DNA from: Marinobacter iranensis
GTDB taxonomy: Bacteria > Pseudomonadota > Gammaproteobacteria > Pseudomonadales > Oleiphilaceae
NCBI RefSeq assembly: GCF_029207565.1
Contig: NZ_JANCMW010000010.1
Location: 1 to 64,000 of the forward strand
Length of the DNA: 64,000 nt
Direction of reading: 5' to 3'
Below are positions 43,581 through 51,738 of the stretch, piece after piece (the stretch's first letter is position 1; every line of letters begins with the position of its first letter). The notes under the pieces are model-generated. The model was not told the DNA's origin. It saw only the letters and a program-made list of their open reading frames with translations, and did no database searches. The position numbers and the translations under genes are program-made.

Positions 43581-45688
43581 CAGAAGTCGAGCTGTGCCTC
43601 AAGGATAAAGCTGCGGCCGGGCTGGGGCACACGACCAACCGGGCTGACGTCCACGCCCCGGAAGTAATAATCCTCGTCCAGCAGGTTGTTGACGGCCAGG
43701 CCCAGGTTCAGCACACGATCACCGCCAACCGGGAAATCGCGGCCGACCCTGGCTGTGACCAGGTGGTAGTCCGGCAGCTCGCCGGCGCTGCCATTACTGG
43801 TTTCCTCTTCCGTATTGTCCGCATCGCTGAAGCTGGAGCTGACGTACACCCAGTTAAGGCTGGCATCCCACGCCTGGTAGCTGTACACCGCATCGGCGCT
43901 GACTTTATGGGTCGGCGCGTTGGGCAGCTCATTGCTTTCGTTGTCACCGGTCCGTTGCTCGGTGTCAAGGTAGGTATAGCCCAGGCCCAGTTCCCACTGG
44001 CTATTCACGTCCCAACGGTTCGAAAGCTCGACACCCTGGTGCCGGGTTTCGCCCAGGTTCTCGAAACGGCTGGTCGTGCGGTTAAACTGAATCTGATCCT
44101 CATAATCGATGCGGAACAGGGTTGCGGAAGACTGTAGGGCGGGTGTGACCTGCAGGCGTGCGCCAAGCTCGTAGTTCCAGGCCGTTTCATTGGCGACGGT
44201 GCCCTCGCGGGTGGTCTGGGCGATCTGGACCGGCACAAGTGAGCGCTGGCTGTTGGCAAAGACAAACAGGTCATTGGAAGCCTGATAGCCCACCGTCAGG
44301 CCTGGCAACAACTTCTCCGCATGATTTTCCTCGCTGTTGCCATTGAGGTTGTCGCGGAATTCCATATCGACGTCTTCGTAGCGCAGGCCCGGCATCACCG
44401 TCAGGCGGTTGTCCAGGAAGGACATGGTGTCACTGACGTAAAACGCCTTGGCCCGAGTGTCCAGGTGCCAGTCGCGGGCCACGGAACGGGTACCGGAGGC
44501 AAATTCCAGGCGATTGACGTCGAACTCCACATCCTCGCTGACAAAGCGGGCACCCAGCATAATGTCGTGACGGCCGTAGTTGATGGCGATTCGTGGCTCA
44601 GTGCCGTAGACGGTGAACAAACGCGGTGAATCCGCCACATGGGTGGAGTCCGCCCCCGGATCCGCCCAATGGCCGCCACTGATGAGGTCCTGGCCGAAGA
44701 AGAAGGTGCGGTCGGCATCGTGCACGAAATTGCGCCACTGGAATTCCACGTTGTCGGCCGGCGTGTAGGTCCAGGTAAAGGTGGCGCGGGTCATGTCCGC
44801 TTCGTATTTGTCGTGGGGGCGCTGGCTCTGGGTGCGGTCCTGCTCGTAGGCGTCAGGGGTCAGGGCGCCGGGAAGTTCGGCATCCACACGGTAATATTGC
44901 AGCTGCGAGGCCAGTTCGTGCCGGTCGTTCAGGTAGTAGCGGGCGTCCAGGATCAGGTTGTCCACTTCGGTATCGGAGTGATCGCGAAACCCGTCACCGC
45001 GCTGGACGTTGGCCTGGAGCTGCAGGTCGAGCTTGTCGGTAGCCCGGCCGCCGACACGATAGTAGGTGTCGGTGAAGACGTTACCGGTTTCCTCCGCGAT
45101 AGTGACCCGCTCACGAAGGGTTTGGGAGGTTTCCGCTGGAATCGGTTTGGTCACGAAATTAACAACACCGCCCACGTTGTTGGGGCCGTAGTGAACGGAG
45201 GCACCACCGCGGACAATATCCACGGCTTCCAGGCTCGGCAGGGTGACCGGGAAGAGGGAGACGCCAACGTTGCTGTATGGCCCGATGGCAATCGGGTAAC
45301 CATCCACCAGCATTTGCAGCCGCTCGCTGCGCAGCGGGTTCAGGCCACGCACGCCGATGTTGGGAAGAACCCCGGTGCCGGTTTCATCCAGTACCTGAAG
45401 GCCGGGAACCCGGCGCAGCGCGTCCTCCAGATTAAGCGCACCGCGATCCTGGAGGTCTTCCTCCTCAACCACGGTTCGAGCTCCGGTGTAGGTCTTTTCG
45501 GACTCTTCGGTGGGCGGCCCCAGCCAGTCAGCGGTGACCTGAAGGCCGGGCAATTGGGTCGGCGCGTCATCCTGCCCCTGTGCGAGGACAGACGTCGTAC
45601 CAATCGCCAGAAGTGACACGGGGAGCAGGGCTATGGCAACAGACAGTGGGTGCCGACTCAGCGGCTTTGAATATTCGGATTTCGACAT
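43580..45688 (-). CDS. FecA-like TonB-dependent receptor
   Basis: A 702-aa receptor starting at the ATG at 45688 behind TGGAG. Signal peptide (ending SVLAQ), then a plug with GVRGLNPLRSERLQMLVDG, VDIVRGGASVHYGPNNVGGV and a long barrel ending LEAQLDF. The plug is closest to FecA (ferric dicitrate) by these motifs. It lacks the N-terminal signalling domain and no fecIR pair is nearby, so control is probably Fur alone. First gene of the five-gene operon running to 39715. Confidence 0.9.
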   Translation of the reverse strand: MSKSEYSKPLSRHPLSVAIALLPVSLLAIGTTSVLAQGQDDAPTQLPGLQVTADWLGPPTEESEKTYTGARTVVEEEDLQDRGALNLEDALRRVPGLQVLDETGTGVLPNIGVRGLNPLRSERLQMLVDGYPIAIGPYSNVGVSLFPVTLPSLEAVDIVRGGASVHYGPNNVGGVVNFVTKPIPAETSQTLRERVTIAEETGNVFTDTYYRVGGRATDKLDLQLQANVQRGDGFRDHSDTEVDNLILDARYYLNDRHELASQLQYYRVDAELPGALTPDAYEQDRTQSQRPHDKYEADMTRATFTWTYTPADNVEFQWRNFVHDADRTFFFGQDLISGGHWADPGADSTHVADSPRLFTVYGTEPRIAINYGRHDIMLGARFVSEDVEFDVNRLEFASGTRSVARDWHLDTRAKAFYVSDTMSFLDNRLTVMPGLRYEDVDMEFRDNLNGNSEENHAEKLLPGLTVGYQASNDLFVFANSQRSLVPVQIAQTTREGTVANETAWNYELGARLQVTPALQSSATLFRIDYEDQIQFNRTTSRFENLGETRHQGVELSNRWDVNSQWELGLGYTYLDTEQRTGDNESNELPNAPTHKVSADAVYSYQAWDASLNWVYVSSSFSDADNTEEETSNGSAGELPDYHLVTARVGRDFPVGGDRVLNLGLAVNNLLDEDYYFRGVDVSPVGRVPQPGRSFILEAQLDF

Positions 45689-45724
45689 CGGGTTCTCCAG
45701 CATCCGCTATAATTTTGCGCACAT

Positions 45725-45743
45725 GATACTGATAATAATTCGT
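45725..45743. promoter_or_regulatory. Fur box upstream of the fec-like operon
   Basis: gatactgataataattcgt matches the Fur consensus at 14 of 19 positions, 37 nt upstream of the receptor start at 45688. Confidence 0.7.
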
Positions 45744-45786
45744 ATTACAATTGAAATAGAAAAGCATACTGATTCGCGAGCCCCTG

Positions 45787-45815
45787 GGTAACATTTACCC
45801 TGTTCGCGTGTCCTG
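45787..45815 (+). promoter_or_regulatory. ECF-type promoter of the YeeE-like gene (weaker -35)
   Basis: GGTAAC (45787-45792), a 17-bp spacer and GTCCTG (45810-45815), 28 nt before the start at 45844. The first -35 base differs from the other sites. Confidence 0.6.
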
Positions 45816-45843
45816 ACCTTCAGGCTAAGGACGCAGGGTTCCC

Positions 45844-46758
45844 ATGTTTGCAGTTGTGATCGCATTGACCATTGCCGCAGTGATTGGCTACACCGCCCAG
45901 GTAACGGGCCTTTGTATGGTTCGTGGCGTCCACGACTGGCTCCAGGGGCGGCGTTTGCGCCTGACGGCCATTCTCATGGCTGGATTCTGGATTTACCTCT
46001 TCACCCCCCTGATCGAGTATCACGACTATTTCTTTCTGGCGGTCTACCCCTTTCACTGGTCTATCCCCCTGGGCGGATTTGTGTTCGGGGTTGGGGCGGC
46101 CATCAATGGTGCCTGTTCGATTTCCACGGCGACGCGTCTTTCCAGTGGAGACCTGCGCATGGTGTTGACCATGCTGGGCTGGTTGGCTGGATGGGTGTTG
46201 CTGATCGTGGCAGACGTGGAGCCGGACCTGCGCAGAACGACCTACCAGCTCGGGCTGCTGCCCTGGTTTGCCGTGGGCGCCTTGGTGCTGGCTTCGATAC
46301 TGGTTTACTGGAAGTTCCGCAATCGCTGGCGACTGTGGAGCGGCATCATGCTGGTCGGTATTTTTGCCGGCGCCCTCTTCCTGTATGAGCCGGCCTGGTC
46401 GCCCAGCGATTTTGTGCGGGACGCGGGGCTGAACCTGATGACCGGCATCTCGTCACCCCCCTCGTTTTCCCGAGCACTGATTCTGGTTGCCATGTTGCTG
46501 GGTATGACGGCAGGCGCCTGGCGTTTCGGGCGCTTCCGGTGGGTGTTGCCCGCCGCCGGCGAAACCGGAAAACACCTCAGCAGTGGGCTCTTGATGGGAA
46601 TCGGATCGGCGCTCGCGCTGGGGGGCAATGATTTCCAGCTGTTGCTGGCCCTGCCCGCGCTGTCCCCGGCCAGCCTCTCCGCCCTTGCCGGCATGCTGGC
46701 GGGGATCTGGGTTGGTGTTCGGTTAACCAGACGGGATACTAGCCATCAAACATTGTAG
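45844..46758 (+). CDS. YeeE/YedE-like membrane protein with one hallmark cysteine lost
   Basis: A 304-aa protein with about nine hydrophobic helices. The first repeat has GFVFGVGAAINGACSISTAT with its cysteine, plus GLCMVRG near the N-terminus. In the second repeat the corresponding place reads ALGGNDFQLLLALP, so the cysteine of the classic GGCN-type motif is missing. Probably transports or senses a sulfur compound, but chemistry may differ from the full YeeE encoded at 24850. Single gene behind an ECF-type promoter. Confidence 0.8.
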   Translation: MFAVVIALTIAAVIGYTAQVTGLCMVRGVHDWLQGRRLRLTAILMAGFWIYLFTPLIEYHDYFFLAVYPFHWSIPLGGFVFGVGAAINGACSISTATRLSSGDLRMVLTMLGWLAGWVLLIVADVEPDLRRTTYQLGLLPWFAVGALVLASILVYWKFRNRWRLWSGIMLVGIFAGALFLYEPAWSPSDFVRDAGLNLMTGISSPPSFSRALILVAMLLGMTAGAWRFGRFRWVLPAAGETGKHLSSGLLMGIGSALALGGNDFQLLLALPALSPASLSALAGMLAGIWVGVRLTRRDTSHQTL

Positions 46759-46788
46759 CGGTTCATTCATCCCGAAATGGGCTGGTCT

Positions 46789-46817
46789 TGTAACACTTTG
46801 CCGCCTCACGCGTCAGT
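46789..46817 (+). promoter_or_regulatory. ECF-type promoter of the EPGY-repeat gene
   Basis: TGTAAC (46789-46794), a 17-bp spacer and GTCAGT (46812-46817), 42 nt before the start at 46860. Confidence 0.75.
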
Positions 46818-46859
46818 ACTCCGTGAGACACAAAACGGCGCTGCCGTTGGAGGCATGTT

Positions 46860-47156
46860 ATGAAAGCTGCGTTACTGGTTGTGTTTTCCCTGCTCTGGTC
46901 CGGTTCCGCTCTCGCCCTGGTGGCGGGCGCTGAGCCCGGTTACCTGAATTATGACTATCCCCCGGCCCATGCTGGCGAGCCGTTCAATCTCCTGCGAACA
47001 GGTTCGGTGGTGCAATCAGGCATCTATGAACCGGGCTATGTGAACTACCGTCATTCCTCATCGGACAAAGAGCTGAAGTCCGCCCACACGGGCAAATGGC
47101 TGGCATCCGGCGTGTTCGAACCAACTTATCTTAACTACTGCATTGACTCTGTGTGA
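46860..47156 (+). CDS. Small exported protein with three EPGYLNY repeats
   Basis: A 98-aa protein, ATG at 46860. Signal peptide (about residues 1-20, ALALVAG) followed by three copies of a short motif: AEPGYLNYDY, YEPGYVNYRH and FEPTYLNYCI, spaced about 30-35 residues apart. No known family. The motif AEPGYL recurs once in the acidic-tail protein at 50686, linking the two. Single gene between an ECF-type promoter and a strong terminator. Confidence 0.75.
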   Translation: MKAALLVVFSLLWSGSALALVAGAEPGYLNYDYPPAHAGEPFNLLRTGSVVQSGIYEPGYVNYRHSSSDKELKSAHTGKWLASGVFEPTYLNYCIDSV

Positions 47157-47189
47157 CCGCTGCATTGTTGGTCGGGTCACTGACCCCTT

Positions 47190-47215
47190 GGGTGGACTTG
47201 TCTCCACCCTTTTTT
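47190..47215 (+). terminator. Rho-independent terminator of the EPGY-repeat gene
   Basis: GGGTGGA (47190-47196) pairs with TCCACCC (47203-47209), followed by six T. Confidence 0.88.
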
Positions 47216-47333
47216 ATTGCTTCCCCGACAACCCAGGGCCGGTCCTGGCCCCGGCAGCTGAAAAGACCACAGCCGAAACTGGTCACACGGGACCTGCCTT
47301 GTCAGGCCGGCGAATGGGAAGTCCCTGTCGTTA

Positions 47334-48002
47334 TTAGTGGAGGTGCAGCCAGCGGGCCAGCCGGGAGTCCGGGTGCCGGCTGATTGACCAGGGCAGCCAT
47401 ACCATGACGGCCAGTATCGCCAGGCCCGCGATCACCGCAAGCACCGGATTCAGTTTGAAGGTGTTCCCCAGCCCTGCAAACACCAGTGTCATTGGCAGCA
47501 TGCCGGCGAAAGTCGCCACGGCAAAGCGCCAGGCATGTATCGCGGTGACGCCGGCGGCGTAACTGATGAGGGCAAAAGAGAAAATGGGGATCAGCCGGGT
47601 CAGCAGGATGGCGATAGTGAGAAAGCGCTGGGAGCCATTCCGGGCGAGGACCGGGTTGTCGGGAAACTTGCGGTAGATCGCCTCGCGCCCCAGGCACCTG
47701 GCAATCCAGAACGCCGCCATGGCACCGATCATGGCACCGGTTGCCGCAATGGCCGTTCCCGCGAGGATCCCGAAAGCGAGCCCCGCGGTGGCACTTACAG
47801 GCAGAGTGGGGATCGGGCCCACCACAACCGCAACGATCATCAACAGTATCAGCAGCAGAGGCCCGGCAGCGCCCTGGCTTTGCAGCCATTTTGCAAGGAT
47901 GTCCGGTGAGAGGTCCGAGGGTATTCCCAATATCTGCAGCAGCCACCAGGCGCCCGCCAGGGCAGCGGCGACCACAAGCACGATGGCGATTCTCAGTGTC
48001 AT
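47334..48002 (-). CDS. VTT/DedA-domain (TVP38-like) membrane protein
   Basis: A 222-aa protein with about five to six hydrophobic helices and the SNARE-associated/VTT domain (GPIPTLPVSATAGLAFG, with FWIARCLGREAIYRKF). Members flip or transport lipids. A second VTT domain in this window is fused to an oxidoreductase at 58400, also behind an ECF-type promoter. Single gene, with its promoter at 48038-48066. Confidence 0.9.
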   Translation of the reverse strand: MTLRIAIVLVVAAALAGAWWLLQILGIPSDLSPDILAKWLQSQGAAGPLLLILLMIVAVVVGPIPTLPVSATAGLAFGILAGTAIAATGAMIGAMAAFWIARCLGREAIYRKFPDNPVLARNGSQRFLTIAILLTRLIPIFSFALISYAAGVTAIHAWRFAVATFAGMLPMTLVFAGLGNTFKLNPVLAVIAGLAILAVMVWLPWSISRHPDSRLARWLHLH

Positions 48003-48037
48003 TCAGTGTTCCCGTTTATCGCCGGAAATGATGTCTC

Positions 48038-48066
48038 AGGGACAGACCCGCCAGCTCATTGTTACA
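48038..48066 (-). promoter_or_regulatory. ECF-type promoter of the VTT gene
   Basis: On the minus strand TGTAAC (48066-48061), a 17-bp spacer and GTCCCT (48043-48038), 36 nt before the start at 48002. Confidence 0.75.
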
Positions 48067-48126
48067 GGGCCTGTCACAAAGATCACGCTGCCCCGGAAAA
48101 AACTGACCAGATAATGTCTCTTGCGC

Positions 48127-48155
48127 TGTAACAGTTGCACTTCTCATGTGTCGGT
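48127..48155 (+). promoter_or_regulatory. ECF-type promoter of the TTL/RRE operon
   Basis: TGTAAC (48127-48132), a 17-bp spacer and GTCGGT (48150-48155), 75 nt before the start at 48230. It is divergent from the VTT promoter, 60 nt away. Confidence 0.75.
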
Positions 48156-48229
48156 ATCCGTGAAACGCCAATAATCAATGCCCCAGGAACGATTGGGCAG
48201 TGGATAACCGGAACGGAGAGCGCGACAAG

Positions 48230-50605
48230 ATGACTCGACACTACTGGATGGGTGGAAACCGGTCTTACGAACAGGACCGGTTTTTTGAGCAACACCTTGA
48301 TAAATCCCTGTGGCAAAAGGCGGATGGCCCCGAACAGTGGGACGCCTGCTGGTACACCGGCATGCCGGACCCCGAGTATTTCAGCCAGGTTGGGCCGGGC
48401 CGGAAAATCAATCACATACCCGGCAACGCGGCGCTCACCGTCAAAAGTCGGCTGTACCGCAGCCTGATGGAGCTGCGGGAAAGGGTGCAACGGCAGGACA
48501 AAGGCAGCGGGCATCTCACAGATCGCCTGGCATTCGTGCCCCGGATTTTCTCCATGCCCGAGGATTACCACGATTTCCAGGAAGCGGCGCTGGAGAATCC
48601 TGGCAAGCGCTGGATTCTCAAACCCAAGAACGCCGCCCGTGGCAAGGGCATTCGCCTGGTTGATGATCCAGCCGATGTGCCCATGGATTCCTCCTGGATG
48701 GTTCAGGAATATCTTGAGAATCCCCACACCATGCACGGCCGGAAATACGTCCTGCGTCTTTATGTGCTGGTGTCTTCGGTTTCACCGTTCCGCGTGTATC
48801 TCTATCACCAGGGGTTTGCCAAGCTGGCTTCGGCACCCTATGACGAGGATAACGCCAATAACCCCTACAGCTACCTGACCAATCCTGACGTCAATGCCCT
48901 GAACCTTGACGCCGAGATACCGGTGGAGTTCGTGGATTTCGACCGCTACCGGGTCTGGCTTCGCGAACAGGGGCATGACGATGAGGCGCTGTTTGCCAGA
49001 ATTGAAGACATGGTTGCCCTGACCTGCCTGGCAGCCCTTGAACCCATGCGCGAGCGTTCCCGGGTCGTCGGCGCCGACACTCGCGGCTGCTACGAACTCA
49101 TGGGTATCGACTGTCTGATCGATGAGAGCCTGAAGCCCTGGATCCTGGAATGTAACCTCAGCCCCTCCCTGGAAGTCTGTGCCGGCCCCGACAGTGGTGG
49201 CGACATTGAGGAAGGCATCAAGGGAGCGCTGGTTGCGGACATGGTTGAAATGCTTGGCCTCAACCGTCCTGTCGGTAACGAGGCCGACGGCTCCATGGTG
49301 GAACGGTTGGTCCGGGAAACCCAGGCCGAAACGGCCAGCAGCGGCGGCTTCAGGAATCTGATACCGGGGAAGGATCCATCGGCTTACCTGCCCTTCATGG
49401 CCCTGCCGAGACTGTCTGACTGGGTGGTCGCCCAGGCCCTGTCGGACCGCCCCCTGAAACAGCCCCGCTTCGAACGGTGGGTGGCCGAGGAGACCTTCAG
49501 CGAAGACCTGGTTTACCTCTATGACACCCGTCTTGGCCACCTGAGTAGCCTGAACGAGACCGCCTCCCTGATCTGGTTGATGGCCACCGAAGGCGCAGGG
49601 CCGGACGACATTGCGGCGGCACTGGTGGATGCCGCACTGAAGAGTACCCCGACGGCGCCCGATGCCTGGACTATCCGCAATGATGTCTGGAATACGCTGG
49701 CGGATTGGATCAATAACCGTTTCCTGGTCCAGTCCGAGGGGGAAACGGCTGAGCGGGCTGCTCCGGAATCAAGCCGGGCGTCGTCTTCGGAAGCGTCCGC
49801 CACGATATCAATGGTGCTGTCCTGTGGTCGCTTTCGTGCACGGTTTTTCACCGACAGCGCACCGCTGGTCAGTCGGATTGAGAACCTGCTTGAACCCATG
49901 GCGGTTGCTGACGAGTCCGGAATGGACTCGCTTCCCAGGCTCGAAGTGGTCCGGGATACGCCGGGCTTTACGCTGATTCTCGATGGCCAGGTGATCCGTT
50001 CCCGGTTACCGCTTTCGGCTGTCGCCCCGGCGCTTGCCAGTTGCCTGGCAACCCATGCCGCCGGACACGATGACATTGCCATTGATGCCGGTCTGCTCGC
50101 CGGTTCCGATCAGGATTCCCCGATGTTCATGGTCAGCCATACCGAGCCGTCCCTGCGTGACGCGCTGACACTTGCTCTAGCTGCTCAATGGCGCGTCGAG
50201 TACGACCGTGGGGCACTGCTGCAGGCGGCGGATGAGTACCGCGTGGCAGGGCTGGGGTTACCCCTGCAGGACACCGCCCGGGAGGGCCTGTTTGTGCCTG
50301 CGCGGGCAGGCCTGACGGGCAACCTCGGCCGGGTACCCGCGGTGCTTGTTCCTACGGAAAATCCGCTCCAGAACAAAAGCGGCGTGCAGGCCATGGCTGT
50401 GAACGAGACCCTCAGGCATTTGATTTCCAGCTGTTGCGGCGAAGACGGGCGGCCGCTGGATACCGATGGCTTCACCAGGCTGGCGGGCTGGCTGGAAGGC
50501 CGCGACCGCTACCTGGTGGATATGAACAATCTGGAGGCTGCCGCTGCGGCACTGTCCGGGCGGTGTTTCGAGAAAGCACCGCAAAAGGAATCCGGGAGTC
50601 TTTGA
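48230..50605 (+). CDS. Tubulin-tyrosine-ligase-like ATP-grasp enzyme fused to PqqD/RRE-like and HprK-like domains
   Basis: A 791-aa protein, ATG at 48230 behind GGAGAG. Residues about 55-345 are a TTL/TTLL ligase: INHIPGNAALTVKSRLYRSL, the ATP-grasp lysine segment WILKPKNAARGKGIRLV, VQEYLENPHTMHGRKYVLRL, and YELMGIDCLIDESLKPWILE with ECNLSPSLE as the Mg site. Residues about 418-500 resemble PqqD/RRE peptide-binding domains (VYLYDTRLGHLSSLNETASL). Residues about 525-780 resemble HprK-like proteins but lack a P-loop. TTL enzymes add amino acids to acidic tails; here the neighbours encode Glu/Gly-rich tails, the likely substrates. No signal peptide; cytosolic. Confidence 0.85.
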   Translation: MTRHYWMGGNRSYEQDRFFEQHLDKSLWQKADGPEQWDACWYTGMPDPEYFSQVGPGRKINHIPGNAALTVKSRLYRSLMELRERVQRQDKGSGHLTDRLAFVPRIFSMPEDYHDFQEAALENPGKRWILKPKNAARGKGIRLVDDPADVPMDSSWMVQEYLENPHTMHGRKYVLRLYVLVSSVSPFRVYLYHQGFAKLASAPYDEDNANNPYSYLTNPDVNALNLDAEIPVEFVDFDRYRVWLREQGHDDEALFARIEDMVALTCLAALEPMRERSRVVGADTRGCYELMGIDCLIDESLKPWILECNLSPSLEVCAGPDSGGDIEEGIKGALVADMVEMLGLNRPVGNEADGSMVERLVRETQAETASSGGFRNLIPGKDPSAYLPFMALPRLSDWVVAQALSDRPLKQPRFERWVAEETFSEDLVYLYDTRLGHLSSLNETASLIWLMATEGAGPDDIAAALVDAALKSTPTAPDAWTIRNDVWNTLADWINNRFLVQSEGETAERAAPESSRASSSEASATISMVLSCGRFRARFFTDSAPLVSRIENLLEPMAVADESGMDSLPRLEVVRDTPGFTLILDGQVIRSRLPLSAVAPALASCLATHAAGHDDIAIDAGLLAGSDQDSPMFMVSHTEPSLRDALTLALAAQWRVEYDRGALLQAADEYRVAGLGLPLQDTAREGLFVPARAGLTGNLGRVPAVLVPTENPLQNKSGVQAMAVNETLRHLISSCCGEDGRPLDTDGFTRLAGWLEGRDRYLVDMNNLEAAAAALSGRCFEKAPQKESGSL

Positions 50606-50685
50606 ACGCTTGAGTTCTTTGCTCCGGGTATAGGGAGGCCGGTTAAGAAACCTGGCCGTCACGTTAAAACCAAGGAGGACACATT

Positions 50686-50985
50686 ATGTCCAGAGAAGCA
50701 CAGAAACAGAGATTGCTCGGTAAGCTTGCCCGAGGGATGGCGTACACCGGCCCCGTGTTTGCAGTCGTTATGGGTGCCTCGGCGTTCAACGTCTCGGCCG
50801 CTGAAGTCACAGCCGAACCGGGTTACCTGATGCTTGCCGCCGGAGAGGCGGAAGCCGAGGGCGAAGCCAAGGGTAAAGGCGAAGCGGAAGGTAAAGCCGA
50901 AGGTGAGGCTGAAGGAGAAGCAGAAGGCGAAGCAGAAGGTGAGGCTGAAGGAGAAGGCGAGGCCGAAGGAGAAGTCGAGGGCTGA
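50686..50985 (+). CDS. Small exported protein with Glu/Gly/Ala-rich tail, candidate ligase substrate
   Basis: A 99-aa protein, ATG at 50686 behind AAGGAGG. The N-terminal half is a leader with a hydrophobic span (KLARGMAYTGPVFAVVMGA), then SAAEVTAEPGYLMLAAG, then about 45 residues of EAEGEAKG/EGEAEG repeats ending EVEG. The acidic tail resembles tubulin C-terminal tails in composition and is next to a TTL-like ligase. Its leader resembles that of the protein at 51739 (LLxKLxRxxxxxxPxxxV), as in peptide families sharing a recognition sequence. Function unknown. Confidence 0.75.
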   Translation: MSREAQKQRLLGKLARGMAYTGPVFAVVMGASAFNVSAAEVTAEPGYLMLAAGEAEAEGEAKGKGEAEGKAEGEAEGEAEGEAEGEAEGEGEAEGEVEG

Positions 50986-51073
50986 GCAACAGATCGGTGT
51001 GGGCACGGGTAACGCTTGTGTCCACACGGTCGCTTTCAGCACTTAACGGACCAATAGAGAACGGATCAATACC

Positions 51074-51637
51074 ATGACACAGCCAGTTTCAGACGAACGC
51101 CAGGTCGCGAACGACATTGTTGAAGAAAATGCCCGGGCCATAGGGCAACTTGTCGGCCTGCTGGAAGCCTTGCCCGGGAACCTCTACCGGCAATGCTTTG
51201 GTCACAGGAAGCAACACGTGATTGGTAAGCATGTCCGTCACATCATCGATCACTACAGCGCCCTGTTGTCAGCAACGGCCTCTCCCGGAGCATTGCTCGA
51301 CTATGAGAACAGGAACAGGGATCTGTCGCTGGAGACGGATCGGCGGGCCGGAGGGAGCCGTCTGTCGGACATCCTGCGGGAATTGCGTGACCGATTTGGG
51401 GCGGAGTATGCCAGCGAACTTGCCATGCTGCACAACAGCGATGGCCAACGGCAGGTGGTAACAACCAGTGTGGAACGTGAACTGGTTTTCCTGGCCAGCC
51501 ACACCATTCACCACATGGCCATTATCGGCATGCTGGCCGAGCAGGCTGGAGTGGAGGTCGATGCCGAGTTTGGAGTCCATCCCTCGACCCTGCGGTACCT
51601 GCAAAGGCAGACGTCGGGCTTGGCGATAAGCGCCTGA
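51074..51637 (+). CDS. DinB-like helical-bundle protein
   Basis: A 187-aa protein, ATG at 51074. Four-helix DinB/DfsB-type fold with a putative metal site from histidines in HVIGKHVRHIIDHYSALL and FLASHTIHHMAIIGML. DinB-like proteins include thiol (mycothiol, bacillithiol) transferases and metal-dependent enzymes. It lies between the two acidic-repeat protein genes and may act on the same products; that is inference from location. Confidence 0.82.
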   Translation: MTQPVSDERQVANDIVEENARAIGQLVGLLEALPGNLYRQCFGHRKQHVIGKHVRHIIDHYSALLSATASPGALLDYENRNRDLSLETDRRAGGSRLSDILRELRDRFGAEYASELAMLHNSDGQRQVVTTSVERELVFLASHTIHHMAIIGMLAEQAGVEVDAEFGVHPSTLRYLQRQTSGLAISA

Positions 51638-51738
51638 TCGTAACAAAAGCAAAGCGCGGCCGGGGTGTCCGTGCTTCAAAGGCCTGCTTGAGAGGCCCGC
51701 ACCCTGAATAACGAAAAACACGACCGGAGGTGGCTAAT

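Noticed and set aside
44639..45616. A 325-aa plus-strand frame
   Set aside because: Antisense to the FecA-like receptor gene, whose translation is unambiguous.
49156..49181. TGTAAC followed by GTC inside the TTL/RRE gene
   Set aside because: The spacer is 18 bp and it lies inside a coding sequence with no gene start downstream.
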